Shown: positions 36,531 through 50,988, numbered from the stretch's first letter. The stretch: 64,000 nucleotides of DNA from Parus major (GCF_001522545.3 NC_031799.1:30065565-30129564), one strand, 5' to 3'. Numbers and translations: made by a program. The notes: generated by a model from the sequence alone, not told the origin.

Positions 36531-39500
36531 ATGTCTGTTTCAAATGGATTTATCTGATGGATAAAATCAACAGATTTAAAAAAAAAAAAAAAAAGCATGG
36601 ATAAATAGTAAATATTATTTATTCTATGTCATTTTCTAACATCTTAGCTCTTTCGAGACTTAGCTTTCAGGAATGACAAACAATATCAAGACAATTTGTA
36701 AAATCACAAGTGATGAGCAACACCCAGTCCATTCCTATGTCTATAGCTGAAGTTTTGTCTTTGGAAAACATTCCACTGTGTAATTCAGTGACAATAAGGG
36801 ACGCTCAAAAATAAGGTAAATTTAGTACACTTTCTGTTTTGGGATGATTGTTTCCTGCTAATGGGAGCCAGCAGGTGTTCCACAAAAATACTTTTGAAGG
36901 AGGGGGAAAAAAAAAAGCTAACATTTTCACATCTGAAAACTGGGACTTTAAAAGAGTCTGCCAAGACAGTCTATGATGTTTTAAGGTACTTTCAAAAGAT
37001 CAATTAAAATTCTTTGAAAACTCCCTGCCAGCTGTCAAGTCTAGTGTTGATCTCAAGGTTGCATCAGCTCATAAAAAGCCAAGCAGGAGCTCTTGAATCA
37101 TCCATCAGGAGGCTGGAGACATTGCACTGGGAGACCAAAGACAGAAAAACATCTCTGCCTTTGGAAGGTGAGAAGGAGAGCTACCATTATCCTGTAATAG
37201 AAACAAGATGCTTAGAAAATAGAAAAATCTGGTGTACCTTCTTAAAGTGAACCCTGACTTTAGAAGACAGTGGTAAAATGGTGGAACAGCTGTTGAATCA
37301 TTTGAAGTTTAAAAAAATATTTCTCTCCACTTCTCTTTGAAAAAGAGAACTTGTTAGTCAAGGTGGGTGAGGTGAAGTCTGAAATAATGTCTGGTAGCTG
37401 CATTTCATATAACCCTATGTAGTTGACTGAGAAACTGGAGGTTTTGTTTAATAATCTTAAGCAGTTACTAAGCTGTCGAAAAAGCTTGTGCTAGTATTTT
37501 TCATCTTGCCAACACTTCTGAACCAAGTCTAAATGATGTGACTTTGATATAAAGAATTAGCATATACGAAATAAACATGAGATCAGTAGGAAGCATCAAT
37601 CACCTTACAGCAAAGGAGGCTTTGTTTTCCCTTAGCTGTACTTACAGCAAGTTTGTCTTTCTCAGAATACCTATGAATTTACTATAGAAACAGTTTAAGA
37701 GCATCCTACCCTGGAACAAACAGAAGCTTTTCCTTTACATAAATTAAAAAGAGATTAATGCTGCCTACACTTGACCTTCCCATTGGCCAGAGATTAAATT
37801 TCCCTGCTAAATTTGTCTAGAGTGAAAACAAAACAATTTCTTTCTCCCCATAGCAGGATTTTCTTTGCTATAGCATACCACCAATTGAGTAAGCAATCCT
37901 TATGAAGTCCTTTTAAAAGCCTACTCTTCCAGCAAACGTGTCTGGTCTTCCAAACTGATATTTCCTTATAATCTTGCCTGGTTATGTTGGTTGGATCACA
38001 AAAGAAGGATGTTTGATAAGATATGTCTTTTAGTTACTGTTAGGGGACCACATGATACAAATACCTGATAATAAATATCAGTAACAAAATTTTTGTTTAG
38101 GGCAGGGATGGAAGGGTTGTTCTTGGTTTGTTGGTGGGGTTTTTTTCTTGTGTTTATTTATTTATTTTTTTTTCCAAAAGCTGGCTGCAAAAACCAAGCT
38201 GGTATTTCTGAGCAGTTTTGAAATTTTTTTCTCCATTTTTTGACATTCATATGGAGAGAGAGCAGCAAGCTTGAGCCCAAAGGTTTGAAATCATGCTTTT
38301 ATCTCTGAACACTTACCCTCAGAGCAAATTTGTCAGCAATGCTGGGTCCAAAATTTTATAGCTAGCAGGTATAATCTTATAATACTTTTAAACCCTTTCA
38401 CACGATGACTCCATTGCTCATCTTCTGGAAAACTGTAAGACTGTGGAAACTTTTAAAATTCAGAAAAGATACTGCTTTGATTTTTTGAAGGAAAGTGTTT
38501 TTGTTGGAGTACAGCAAATTATGGGCTAAGAATTATGAGTTCAAGGTAGACAACAAAATTAAAAATATTTTTTGTTAGATCTATATTACAGTACCCTGTG
38601 TTTCTTTTCAGTGTTGTTGGAGACTGTTTATCTTCATTACATGTTATATCCCTAAAGAACAAAAACATTTTCCTTTCTTCAGATGGTATTATGTGAGTCT
38701 TTTTCAGAACTATTTTAAATTGTAAAAGCATTAAAACAATGCATGAAATCCTGAAATAAAAATATGTTTTAAGATTTAAAAATTACAACTTTATTTATTG
38801 TTAATGGCTGTTGCTACTAGTTTCATTTTAAAGAAAGAAAATCTCTTTTGGGCTCTGAAAATACTATTTTATTTTCCAAGTAAATTTCAAAGAACCAACA
38901 CTATGGAAAGAGAACAATAAATTCTATCTGTGAGGTAAGTTGTAGAAAATCACTTGGTTAATTCTTTGTTCAAGCCTTACTGTCAGAAATGTTCCCATCA
39001 TCTTACTGTATGAAAAATGAATGTCTAAACAATAGCATAAATCTTATCAGGCAAATCAGAATTAACCAATACAGCATAAAGAAGTATTTGTAATAAAGTG
39101 ATATGGCTGCATTTTTAAGGGAAAAAAATGCAAAACACAAAAAAAAAAAAAAAATTAAAAAAAAAACTAAAGCAAACTAAAAACAAAACATTTTTCTAGG
39201 AAAGGAAGGGACACAATGACACAATAACAGAGTAGTTATCTATACACCCAGTTCTGTGTGCATCAAAATGATAGGGGATCTCAGTATGATACGGACAGAT
39301 CTGACCCTGTGGCCAGGCTTGCAGGAGGCAGCCTAAATGTTTTATACGTAGAAAACAAATCTGAATACTTCCTCTGCAGTTTCAGTTTACTGAATTCTAC
39401 CTAAAAGTGTTTCTAATACCAAGGAAAGAAAAAATATTAACCTGGCATTTGGGAGCCTGGGTTTCCAGATTGCTTATTCTATCCTTAAGACATACTGATT

Positions 39501-42500
39501 TCCAGGGAACTGTTCAAATGTTTGAAGAAAAACTGCTACAGTTATATTAAAGTAGTGCATGAATATAAAAAGCTATTTAATGGTAGTTCATATTTATTTT
39601 TCCCCTATTCGTTTTCTGAGAGCCACTTTTTTCTAAAAGGCAAACTTTTTCAGTGAATATGAGAGGACTTTTAGAATATGTGTATATTTTACAATCCAAT
39701 TATTTAGGGAAAGTTATTAGCTGCCCAGTTGATATCACAAGTGATCAACTTAAGGAGAAATTCTTCACCTTTTGTTCATCTCTGAGAATTTTGATTGCTC
39801 AGACCATTTCTTTCTCTCAGAAATACAGTGCCCTTTGTTCCTGGCTATCACAGTTTGCACAGTCAAGTAATCCTAAAAATATTTTGATGAGTGGGGGAGG
39901 AGAGGAGTAATTAAAATGCTCCTTGCTTTTTGCACAGAGAAGCTGTGTTTGGAGCAGTGACATAACTGTTAGGACAAATATGGCTTTCATTGTGCCACCC
40001 CACCTCCCCGGTGTCTGAATTAATGTAAATATTTGCTTCAGTCCATGAAGCTACCTAGAGTCACTGCTGGGTCACTTTCTTTCTGGTATTTAACATGCTG
40101 ATATCAGCACAGAGATTTTCAGAATGAGTCACAGGGCTATATGGGAAGCTACCAACTTGTTTAATCTTCACGTAGAACTGATTCTCTTCAGCACACAATC
40201 ATCAGGAAAGGTGGAGTTGAGAAAGGCTTTCAGATAATAATTATGGGGATTTATTGAAAAATATTGTAAACCTAGAGTTTTTACTCTTATCATTTCGCTT
40301 CTCTGGCCACTGGTGAAAGCTGAAGGGTGAGTTTTATTTTGTAAGAGGAAGACTGATTTATTGTTGACCCTTTACACCAAAACACATATAAAAGAGAAAG
40401 ATACCATCAAAAATGTTATGAAAATATTACCGTGGTACTTTTTGCTCTGAAATAAATTAAAATTTAGAATGTTCCCTGGATTTGCTTCAGGGCGGATTTT
40501 TTTTTTTTTTTTCATTCTTTTTATCTCAGAGAGATAATATAAGCTATCCAGGGAATGCAGTTTCTTAGTGAAGTGCAGCACAGAGATGAGGGAGTGACTG
40601 AATATGGATAGAGTATTTGAATAAACAAACTATGCCATTGATCCCAGTTAAGTATGCATTAGCAAAGGTCCTGTAAGACAATTACAATCTGATTGGTTTC
40701 CAGAGGTGAATCTTGCAAACGGAATTTGAAACAGTATTTGTGGAGACTACCTTATGGGCAAAAGTTTGGTGGCTGGGGTTTGGTTTTGAAGGTTTGGTTA
40801 GGGGGTGGGGCTTGGTTATTTGGATGGTTCTTTTCCACCTTGTAGAATGGTAAGGTAAAAAACTTATATTTGTACTAATCTATGGATTAGGAAATCAAAT
40901 AACTTCCCTTTCTCTGTCTGTCCTTTCAAGTCCTTGGTGATGAGAACCACCAAGGCAAGCACTGAATAATGCTAACACCATGCTTGGAGTTGGACCTTCT
41001 GTTAAAATGCTGGAATTTCTGTACCTTTCAAGAAATGTGCATGATATGTTCTAGTATGCATTTGAATTTCCATGGCAGGAAATCAGCTTGAGGCAGTTTA
41101 CTAAGGAAATGAATCTTTGACCAACGTTTTCTTGCATTTCTCCACAATATGAATTCATTGGGGGTTTTTTTGTTTCTTTTTTGGGGTTTTTTTGTAGTAG
41201 CCTCTTCCATAATGTAATAAATCCAGGATACAGTAAATTATAGGGTGGAGTGGGGGAGTGGGAGGGGGGTCCCTTTACCTTTTTCATTTGGGCCAAAAAA
41301 ATTCCAGCAAGGCTTTTAAAACTTTGTTGTTATTTCTTAAAGATGTTGGAATTACTTAGAAGGACAGATTTACTATATTTTTCTTCAAACAGCTAAAAAG
41401 TAATGTAGGACTTAACAAGGCAACATCCACGATTTCAGATCCTTTACCATGGCAATTAGGGCAGTAAAAGAAACAAGTTTGGTTTCCTCCACATTTCTAA
41501 GTGGATGCTAATCTTGACATTATGACATGGATATTTAAAGCCTGAATTGCCAGTTTTGCCATGACATCAGGCTGATAAACCACTGACAAGGTAAACAGCC
41601 TACTGACATGTTTTAAGACTAGGTGGCATATGACCTAGCCTGGGAAATGCTTTCAGTGAGGCATCCTGGGAATGGCTAATTTGTGCCGAAATCCCAAACT
41701 GAGTTTTATGCTTCTATACTGATGAATATTAATTAGTAGGACCTGAGGTGGTATCTGGAATGTACAGCACACAGAAGACTGTACCATTAGAGACTGTCAT
41801 GAACAATGTACAATTCATTAAATTTATTAATGCTCTGTTTCCCCTTCAGGCAAATCATTTCACCACTGTGTGATAATAAAGGACTTCAGTCAGACAATTT
41901 TGACAAACTTGACATGTTGTTGAACAAGAGCCAGATAAAAACCCACAGCTTGCTTTGCTGGATTTTCTCACAACCAGGCCTGGAAAAGGAACATACATTT
42001 CCATCAGCACTGGGTTATTTTATGCAAAACTTAAAGTTGGCATATGTATGATACTGAGGAGGACTGATCAGTGAGAAAGATTAGAAGCTGGAGAGAGAGG
42101 AGAGAAAGGATTATACCACAGCCAATGTCAAAAGATGGTGGTGTAATGTAGGTTCCAGATGCTGGTTAGGAACCAAAATCACAAAGCAGTGTCAGTCATG
42201 AAAGACAGGAGGACAGGAGCTGGACAAAACAATTGCATCTCCTCTATCTGCTCTTATCTCCCCTGTGGATCTCATGGACGTGTGCACTCACAAGACATCA
42301 TTCCTTTTCACAGGCTTTTTCTAGACATATAGAGATAATTTCATGTAACCAAAGTGTTACATCTTGCTTGTCTCTTCTACCTCTTGTCCCAGGCTACTTT
42401 CCTTTTTCACCTTGAAAAGAGCCTGGGAAGAAAGCTTCATCTCTACCTTTTAATACTTAGGCAGGAATCCTTGCAGAGAAAGAACTGGCCAGTACTCAAC

Positions 42501-44570
42501 CCACCTTGCCCTCTCAGAACTGCACTCCAGGCTTTAGTAGCTGCTGATTTGTGTTAACAGTAAACAGAACTTTATTAGCCAAAAAGTGGTGAAGGGCAAA
42601 GTTTAAAGGTTTATAATTCCTTAATTTAGTGACTTTTTTTATATAGCTCATGCAAAGCTTTTGTTTCTGCAGCTTGTATACAAAACGGGGCTTGATTGTG
42701 TCAAAACATCAAAACAGCAGGTCAGAAAGTCTAGCCTTTTCCACAAAGAAATTAAAAATAAATTTAAAATCAAACAGACAAGAAAGAATGTCCTATGTTT
42801 TTTATATGGAGCAATAAGGTACAAAGGTTTGTCACTTTTCCTTGATAGTGAGGGAAGTTCAAAGTACAGTTTGGAATAAAGCCCAGAGTAACGTAAGTCA
42901 CATAATTTTATCAAGGACTACTTTTTTATTTTGACAAAATACTGTTCTCTGCTATAAGTATCTCATCTTAAAACATGGCTTATGGCTTTCAGCCTGTAAG
43001 GAAAAAAAAATACACTCTATATATATCTTTTCTTAAAGATTATAAAAATTATACTGTATATATGCTTTTTTATGTATTTTATGCTTTATATGTTGGACTG
43101 TTTTATATTCTTGGATAGGTTGCTTCATCTTGGAAATTAGGAAGACTTTTGTTCTGTGTACAGGTTCATTCTTTAGTAATATTAAGCAGTTACTGTTTAC
43201 ATTTTAAAAGTATTTTAAATTAATGATTCATCTATTTTTTTGAGTTTCTAATTTTCTTAACCATAAAGCTTTCACTCTGGTTTCTCCCTTTCATTGACCT
43301 AATTGAATTTAGATAAGACTAATAGTATCATCTTCCCTTTTAGCTTAGTTTTCTTTTCAACTGAGAATCCTCATTTTTCCCAGTGATAGGAGACTTCCTT
43401 TCAAACTTTCGGAACAATGCTACTGGGGTATTTTTTCATTTTTGAATAAAACCAGCACATGAATAGCATTTTGCAAATCTTGCAAATCAATCAGCACTTT
43501 AATTTCATTTTAGAAGTGCTTCCCAGGAGGAGCATTTGCTGCAGTAATAGGCTCAATCATTAAGTTACAAATAGAAGAAAATCTAGTCTTGAAAACAACT
43601 GTCTTTCTTGACACGTTAGGCAAAGTGAAGAGCTTACACTATGCTGCAGCATAATCTTCTTAAAGAACAGGGCAAAGGACTGTTTTATCTGTTTTGCCTA
43701 TTTGCCCCTAGCTATTCTGGCAGTTCAGCAGGGTAGAAAAAAATCATGGGAAAGTTCTGACAGACTTTCCAAACAAACATTACTAAGCTGATTTGTAGCC
43801 AGTCTTTGGCAAACCAGTTCCCTACAACCGTTCAGCAAGTGTAGATATTCATTAGGCATTCACTTCAGAAGGATACTTAAGTATGTGGTTAACTTCAAGT
43901 GAGTGAGTAATCTCATTGATTTCAATGGGACTATTCATGTCCTTAAATGCCCGGCTGAATCAGGAACTAATTCCTTCTGGTTATCCTTTGAGCCTGCACA
44001 GAGACAACTCTGTGCAGATGCGGAGTCTCTCCAAATGAAAGTTTGCCAAATGGTCTCTACTTAGAATCCAGAATTCACTGTTTTCACTGCCTCTTGAATG
44101 CCTCTGTTATCACCTCATTACTGACAGACAATTCACCTTTCAGTTGTTTTCTTCTTAATCTTTACAGAGATCTTGTAGCAATATTCTCTGATAATGGTGT
44201 AATTGAAATTGTGACCATACCAGGGTTCAGTCAAAATGTAGGGGTTTTATTAGTCAGAATATCAGTTAGTTTTCCTTTTTTAAATGTCAGTACTTAGGTG
44301 TTTTGTAATCTAGGCCAACTTTTCAGTCAGTCTTTCAAAAAGAAGGGAAAATATGCATTGTGACAGGAGTAGGGGAAATATTACTCATTCAGTCATAGTT
44401 CATTCAGTACTACTGTATATCATGGCACCTGCTTAAGATGTTTAAAATTCCTGATTTCTTTGTCAGATTGCCAGATACCTTCAAATTATGCTGGGGTGGT
44501 GGAGAACAAAAAACCAAACCAAACCAAACAAACAAAAACAAAAACCCTAGAAATGGCTTCTTTTCCTCCT

Positions 44571-44576
44571 TTTTTT

Positions 44577-44612
<36 letters not shown>
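44571..44612. repeat. Long poly-T tract
   Basis: Forty-two bases that are T except for one C at 44578, preceded by an A/C-rich AAACC/AAAC stretch (44510-44546). The length makes it prone to slippage and assembly error. It could be the reversed A-tail of an old insertion, but no retroposon body is recognisable to its left. Confidence 0.85.
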
Positions 44613-44613
<1 letters not shown>

Positions 44614-45043
44614 TTAAGGATCCATGTGGCTGTTTCATCTTATTGAGTAAAGAAAGCCACCCCATGACATAGCTCTTCTCAGTTCTTTCCCTGAAGATCA
44701 ATCCTGAATATTGCAAGCATGTGCTCCCCTGAGTAGTATGCTAACATATTGTAGTGTTCTCCCTGAAGACAATAAATATACATTCAAATATGGAAGAGTG
44801 AGATCAGGAAAATGAAGGGTCAATCCATTAGTAATTCTCTATCTGTTCTATATGAATACTCTTCCTAGGTACTGGTAGTATTTTTATTGATATCCTCATT
44901 CTATGAATTGTCAACTGATAATGACTAATCTCACATTATAGGCAAAGATTGGATTTTCTTTTTGCTAATTCTTCTCTTATGCTGGAGTTACACTGTTGTC
45001 TATCAATAAGCAAGCAACAAAAACCTTTTTTATTTTCTCCTAG

Positions 45044-45206
45044 GGAGCCATTAGGCTATCACAGAAGAAGGGAGGTAAAAGCACCAGAAAGCATCCTTCT
45101 AATTGGGGCTATATAAGTGTACATGGTATCATTGTGGAACACAATTTATGTCTTCTGATCAAGAAGTTCAGACATATTATTCAATATTCAGTGTCTCTGG
45201 AGTTGG
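45044..45206 (+). other. Candidate exon-like open segment (unproven)
   Basis: A pyrimidine-rich tract ending TCTCCTAG (45043) opens a 163-base segment that has no stop in the first frame (54 codons plus one base, beginning G-A-I-R-L-S-Q-K-K-G-G-K). It ends at a consensus GTAAGT (45207). The other two frames are closed. No homologue is recognised. It is not in phase with the candidate at 48249. It shares a 25-bp exact match with the LTR at 50117, across its acceptor. Probably chance. Confidence 0.12.
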
Positions 45207-48200
45207 GTAAGTAAAAGAGATTCCTTTTTTCTCTTAAAATGAGTAGAAAAAGTTAAATGTAGCCTAACTATCTCCATGCTTTCTGACAGACCACATCAGC
45301 AGAAAATACATAGAATTTTGTTTTGTAGTTCTAGGGATGAGAAAGCAGAAATGAATAAATAGCTCACATTTAAAATGAAAATATAACAATAAAATGTTAG
45401 CATGAACAGAATCCATTAAAAATTCTTGAGGACTAACCTTCTTTCTGCCAAAAGCTGCACATTCGCTGAGGTTTATTTATCCAAATTATCCCAGGGATTT
45501 TGCCAGACTGACTTGTGTGACAATAAAGGATACACAGTATACTAAATATTAGTACCACACAGCATGGCCTATGTAATTAATTTACTCTTTTCTATCTGTT
45601 GTACTGTCTTCTTCTCATATGTGTGTACTGTGATTTTTAAACAACCTAGACCTGGTAGGGAGAATCAAACTCTAGTGTGAGACCATAAACAGCATAAAGA
45701 TTTAGAAGAACGTTGGTAGTCTTGGAACAAGCAGTCTTGCAAAGGAGGAGACCCAAACCCTTATTCTTCACATCAAATCCATTTCTATTATGCTTTGATG
45801 AGGGTTTTTATTGTTTTACATGCAATGCTGAAAATGCAAGAAAATTTCCAGCTGTTTATTCCTTATTTCTGTAACATAAGTTTTGTTTTCTAAAAGTTGT
45901 TCCCATTTACCAGAATCTGAGCCCCCCTTTTTTTTTTTTTTTTGGTTGGAAATGCAAGATTGTTTAGGAAATGATAATTTGATTCAGTGTGAAGCTCAAG
46001 GTCATTCAGACAAATGGTTGGCTGGATCACATTTAATGGATCATACCAAATAGAATGCAAAAACCAAGAAATCTGTATAATAGACTGTGGAATTAAGTAA
46101 GTATTGACCAGTGCAGAAGAATCAATGGCTGTTGAAAAAAGAGTGATTACAGTATATTGCATCCTCAGGGTATAAGCATATAAATACATGCAAGTGTTTC
46201 AATTTTCAAAGCTTTGTTTTGTTTAGGCAATGGAAAAAGCCCTTGGAACTATTATCTAATCTAATTGTTACTTTCACTGAGAAGTAGAAACAGTACCGAG
46301 ACAGTTATTCTTGTAAAAATATGATAATATCTTTGTGTCAGAAAATACGGGTGGAATAAATACCTTCAGAATTATCTAAATGTTTAAAAGGGCCCAATCT
46401 ACTCAGACAAGAGCAGCAATGTCTGTAATTGCATTAGGAGTAAACCATCAATTTATATTCACTTCACACTGTAAAGCTGTGTAGCAAAATAGCTGCAGGG
46501 GATTCCATGCTGATTACATGGGAAAAGCTTCCAGATTGTCATGGAAGGACACAAATATTTTGGGCCACCATCTCACAGAAGTGTTACACTGAATCATGAA
46601 CAGTATCAGTGAACATAGACAAAACACAGTTTTCTTGCCCAAAAAGGTGAAAACAGAATTATCAAACCCTGTCCAAAACTGGCACAGAACTGTCTTTGAA
46701 AATTTTTTATTGCTTTTTGGAGATATTTCCATGTGTGAGGCTCATATTTATGTTTTCCCTACAGAAGTATATAGCCTGGTGCTTTCAAAAGTGTATGCAG
46801 CTACAGTCAATTATTTTTCAATGTGAATCTCTTATATGATGGATTGACTTCCTCTGTCAACAGAAATAGATGAATATTGATTTTCTTACCATTATTATAA
46901 TACAGTTTAGCTACTTTTAACAATAACTACTTTTGAATTCAGTGACAATTTGATAGTTTGGCTTGAATAAGTTGTCCTGACATAAAAGTCAACAGCTTAA
47001 AAATGTATAGCCTGAAACTCAGCAATTTTTTCCATTTTTGCATAAACATGGAATTGGTCCAGTATCCCACAGCCCCATGGAACTATATGTTCATCACATT
47101 TATGCTTTCTACTTGGCAGTAGGTATTGACAACATCTTAGCAGAAAGGTATAAACATCTTATATTCTGTGTTTGTGTCTTAAATTGTGTCTGGAAATGTG
47201 TGCACAAACGAGGTGCACATCACAAAGTCCTTTAATTCAAGAAAGCAGGCCAAAATTCTTGCTCTCTTCTGTAAGCTTGAACATTTTGGCTCAACTGTGT
47301 TTATTAGGAGTCCTACCAAGATGACTCTGGCTATTGATTTAATTTTGGCTTGTTGCTTGACTCGTACCCAGATCGAACATCTTTCCACTAAGACTAATTT
47401 TACCAGCTCTAAGTCCCCAGTGGTGCAGCTAAGTTCAGAATGCCCATTAACTTCATATTAATCAATTGAATGTGCACATGAGTGAACACTTACATTAATT
47501 ATTTAACTCTATCAAATTCAAAATTGACTTGGACTTTATGAGCGTCAGTTAAGCTGTAGATATCAGTTGAAAAAGCAGATCTGCACAGGAAGTATTTACA
47601 GCCTAATGAGTTCTAAGGTAAAGAACTATTTTTATTTCATGTTTCTTTTAATAGGTGTCTTGGCTGAACATGCCAACTTTGCCACATTTAAACCATAAAT
47701 CCAGCCCTTATTCAGTTAGTGGTTTAGATTGAGCTGAATGAAAAATTAGTTTTGACACAGCAATAGATTTAATTTTGACTTTTTGTGAACATACTATTTA
47801 AAGTTTCCTCTCCAGCCTCAGAAAGGGGACCAAACCCTGTCTTCCAAATGAATAAGATGGAAATTATTTTTTCTTCTTGAAACCTATTATGCAGCCTATC
47901 ATTAAGATGTGAAAAATCCTGATTCAGATCCATTCTACCCCTAATTTCCATTTCTTTCCTTCTAGATATTTCCCCATTCAGTCATATAGTTTATAGTTTA
48001 AACCACTCCCCTAGGAACTGACGCATCTGAGTTTCAGTCCTGCTGTCAATAAGGTTTTATGTTTTATTTGTATAAAATGGGACCATATCATCAGGAAAAT
48101 TTGAAGGGCTCATCTTCTATGAAACAGCTAACCTTTCCCTTAATTTATGGTATTCTATAAACCAAACTAAAAAGGAAGGTAAAATTTAAACAATATTTTA

Positions 48201-48248
48201 AGTTCAATATTTTTTTTAGTTTTACATAAAACAACTTTTTTTTTACAG

Positions 48249-48357
48249 TTTGACCTCTATACTGATACATCCATTTTTGAGAGATATTGATGCAAAAGAA
48301 AGAGTTCACCTGGAAGACAATATAGACATTGTTTTCAAGCATATGAACATTTTGAAA
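48249..48357 (+). other. Candidate internal exon (unproven)
   Basis: T-rich tract plus ACAG at 48245-48248, then 109 bases with one open frame (36 full codons from 48250, including H-P-F-L-R-D-I-D-A-K-E-R-V-H-L-E-D), ending before GTAGGT at 48358. Its end phase (0) matches the start phase of the candidate at 52796, so the two could splice in frame. No upstream partner exon in the required phase was found, and no protein family is recognised. Confidence 0.15.
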
Positions 48358-49443
48358 GTAGGTGTAGAGCCAGATCTTATATGCATCCTATTTACATTCT
48401 TCCTTGATGATAACAGTCTTGAAGTGTTTGAAGCATGTAATCATATTTCTTCCTAGTAACTCTTTAGTCAAATCAAAGTATTTATTTCATTTGAACTTTC
48501 CTCATAAAATAATCCCTACAACCACATGTTTACTTCTGTTGCTTTCTCTGAACTGCCTCCAGCGTGCTGAAAGTCCTTGGCACAGAGGTGCTTGTTCCCC
48601 TAAGCTGTCTGTATGGTGTGGTCTCTTTCATGCTACGCAGACCAGAGCGATCTTTTCCCTAGGCCACAGCATTGTGCTTCTACATGTACAGCCCAAATTT
48701 ACACTGGCTTGTTGCTGTGTTCTTTTGCAAGATTCCTTATAATTTGCTATCTGGAGTCATCCCAAGGGATTTTGGCTGAATCCTTCTGATATTTGTTTCA
48801 GTTTATTCTTCACCTAGAGTAGCCTGCATCTTTTCCAAATTGACATAATTTCATAATTTTATTTTCCTCTGACCAAATTTCCAACTTTTCTCATTTCTTG
48901 TCTTGTTTTGATGTTCTTCTTTAACCAGAGTAAACCTTATAATATGTAAATATCACTCACATTCCATTACTTATGCTTTAAGTTCATCATTTAACAAAAT
49001 AAATGAAACAAAAGTTAAGGTGGACCTCTTTTGCATCCACTGCTGCCTGTTACTAATTATTTTGCCATGTAAAGCATTATTTTTTTTTAATATTTTTACT
49101 ATAACTCCTAGTGTTATCTGTATATGTGCTATTTGATAACTTCTTTTTCCCCAATTTCCTTCCTGAGGTAGTTGGTAAAACAAGAGTTCAGATTAGTAAA
49201 ATTAGTTTGGAACTTAGATGCGTATCTCTCTCAATGCCTTTTTCTTTGGAACTTATATGTACATATTATTTTTTGTATATGTAACCTTCAGAATTTCAAA
49301 TGTAATTAACTTGCCATTATTACTGTTCTAATATAAATGCAGGACCAAAGTACAAAAGGCTGAAGTTATGACTAAGAGGAAATTTATGTTTGTTATGCCT
49401 GGACCTAACCACTACATCATATTAAGTCCTGGTTCTAAGTAAG

Positions 49444-50988
49444 TGTAGTGGCTTAGATTCATCAATTTGAGTTTCCCAGCCAGTGCACCAAATAATGTGG
49501 TGGGTTTACTGCTGGCTAAAATCACCAATGCACTTACTCATTTCTTGCTGTGAGATATGGATTAGGAGAAGGGCAAAACAAGCTTAAAACTTAAAAGGTA
49601 TAAAGAAACTTTATTAACAGGACTACAAGAATAAGAAACATCAGAATAAAACTTCCAGAAACGTTTCCTCCCCCTGCCCAAATTTTTCCTTTCCCAACTG
49701 ACCACATAGAGACAAAACCTGGGATATTAAAGCAGTACCAACTATACAACAGTCTTTTCGTCAGTCCTTGTAGGGAGAGGAGTTTTCTCTTGTCATGCCA
49801 TGGAGACTTCTCCACAAGAAACAGTTTTCTTGTGGCTTTTCATTTCCATGAATAGCAGCCGCCCAGGCAAAAAGTTCTGCATCATGAAATTCCTCCCATT
49901 TTCCCAGCCCTCCTAGAGATGTGTTCATGGGCCATGAACTCGTGGGGTATTATTTTAAGGATGATTTATTCAAAGGCAAAGGTTCTCTTCATCTGTCTCT
50001 CTGATCATCTCTGGAAACAGAGATTTTCTTCTTCTGTCCCTGGGGGCAAAGGGTCTTCATCACTCTCATTTCTCTCCCTGTTCAAACTTCTCATGGGATC
50101 ACAGCTGCTCCATTTCTTATTTTCTCCTAGGGAGCCATTAGATCAGTGGGTGCCTCTGCTCAGATCTACAGCTTGAATACTTCATCCCCCAATACTTTCT
50201 CATTAATTAAAGGAGATATTTCGTTGTCCATCTCCATGGCCCTACCAAAAGAACATTTTAGCTGCCTTTGGCATCTCCTCATTCTCGTTCCATCTGAAGC
50301 TTAACTCTTTCTTTACTGACCTTGATGTTTTCATGTTGTCTTTCTATGTGTCATCACTTTGTCCTTTCCCCTCCCTGGAGAGAGGATAGAGGTCTGCAGG
50401 TTTCATTTGTGTAGTGAAAGGGTTAAATCTCTCCCAGTGGCCATGGCAGTCCCGTTGTTGGATTTCAGGCGGCACCGGGTGCCTCTCTCGGCCCAGCCGC
50501 TGGATGCCGGAGCCATCAGTGCGGGCCGAGGGTGGGGTGGAAGTTTAGTGTTGGCAAGATGTCAGCAGCTGTGGCCTGGCCCAGCCTGGGGCCGGGACCC
50601 CACAGCCTCCATCCCCTGCCCGAGAGCCGCTGGGACCAGGACCCCACAGCCTCCATCCCCTGCCCGGGAGCCGCCGGGGCCCGGCCCGGCCTCCTCCAGG
50701 CCGCACAGGCTGCGGGGAGCAGGGCCGGCCTCACCAGACCTTTGATACCTTCTGAGGCTGGAAACAGAGAGAGAGAGGTTCCTGGGATTGGTGTTTTAAA
50801 AGTCCGGATCTCACAGAGGTGGATCTAATTTCTAAATGATGTAAAGTGTTGTCAGTTCTCAGAATTGGCCATCTATTGGCCTTTCCCATGCACAGAGGTA
50901 GTTCCCAGCAGCTTCTCTTGAACAAATCACTTCTGTGTGTGTTTTTTTACTTCTTTCCCCAAATGTCAATCAATGTGAAACCACCACA
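49444..50988 (-). mobile_element. Long solo LTR of an endogenous retrovirus, antisense
   Basis: On the - strand it begins TGTGGTGGTTTCACATTG and ends ...GAATCTAAGCCACTACA, giving TG...CA ends with imperfect inverted termini, 1,545 bp. Flanks GTAAG (49439-49443) and GTAAC (50989-50993) match at 4 of 5, suggesting an aged 5-bp duplication. An AATAAA on the - strand lies at about 49609-49615, near the 3' end, as expected for the R region. A GC-rich section (about 50460-50740) sits in the presumed U3 and contains a 44-bp tandem duplication. No gag, pol or env remnant is present, so it is a single LTR left by recombination. Open frames of up to 128 codons on + in the GC-rich part are low-complexity artefacts. 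Confidence 0.72.
50597..50684. repeat. 44-bp tandem duplication inside the LTR
   Basis: Two units (50597-50640 and 50641-50684) share ACCCCACAGCCTCCATCCCC and the following TGCCCG(A/G)GAGCCGC, then diverge slightly at the end. They are GC-rich with several CpGs. The tandem array lies in the presumed U3 of the antisense LTR, a place where duplicated regulatory units are common. Confidence 0.85.

Noticed and set aside
41867..42049. Open frame after a CCCCTTCAG acceptor
   Set aside because: No upstream or downstream partner, no AATAAA close to its stop, and no homologue recognised; expected by chance among many such frames.
50359..50828. Pro/Gly/Arg-rich open frames of 98 and 128 codons
   Set aside because: They fall in the GC-rich, tandemly duplicated part of the antisense LTR; the length reflects stop-poor GC composition.
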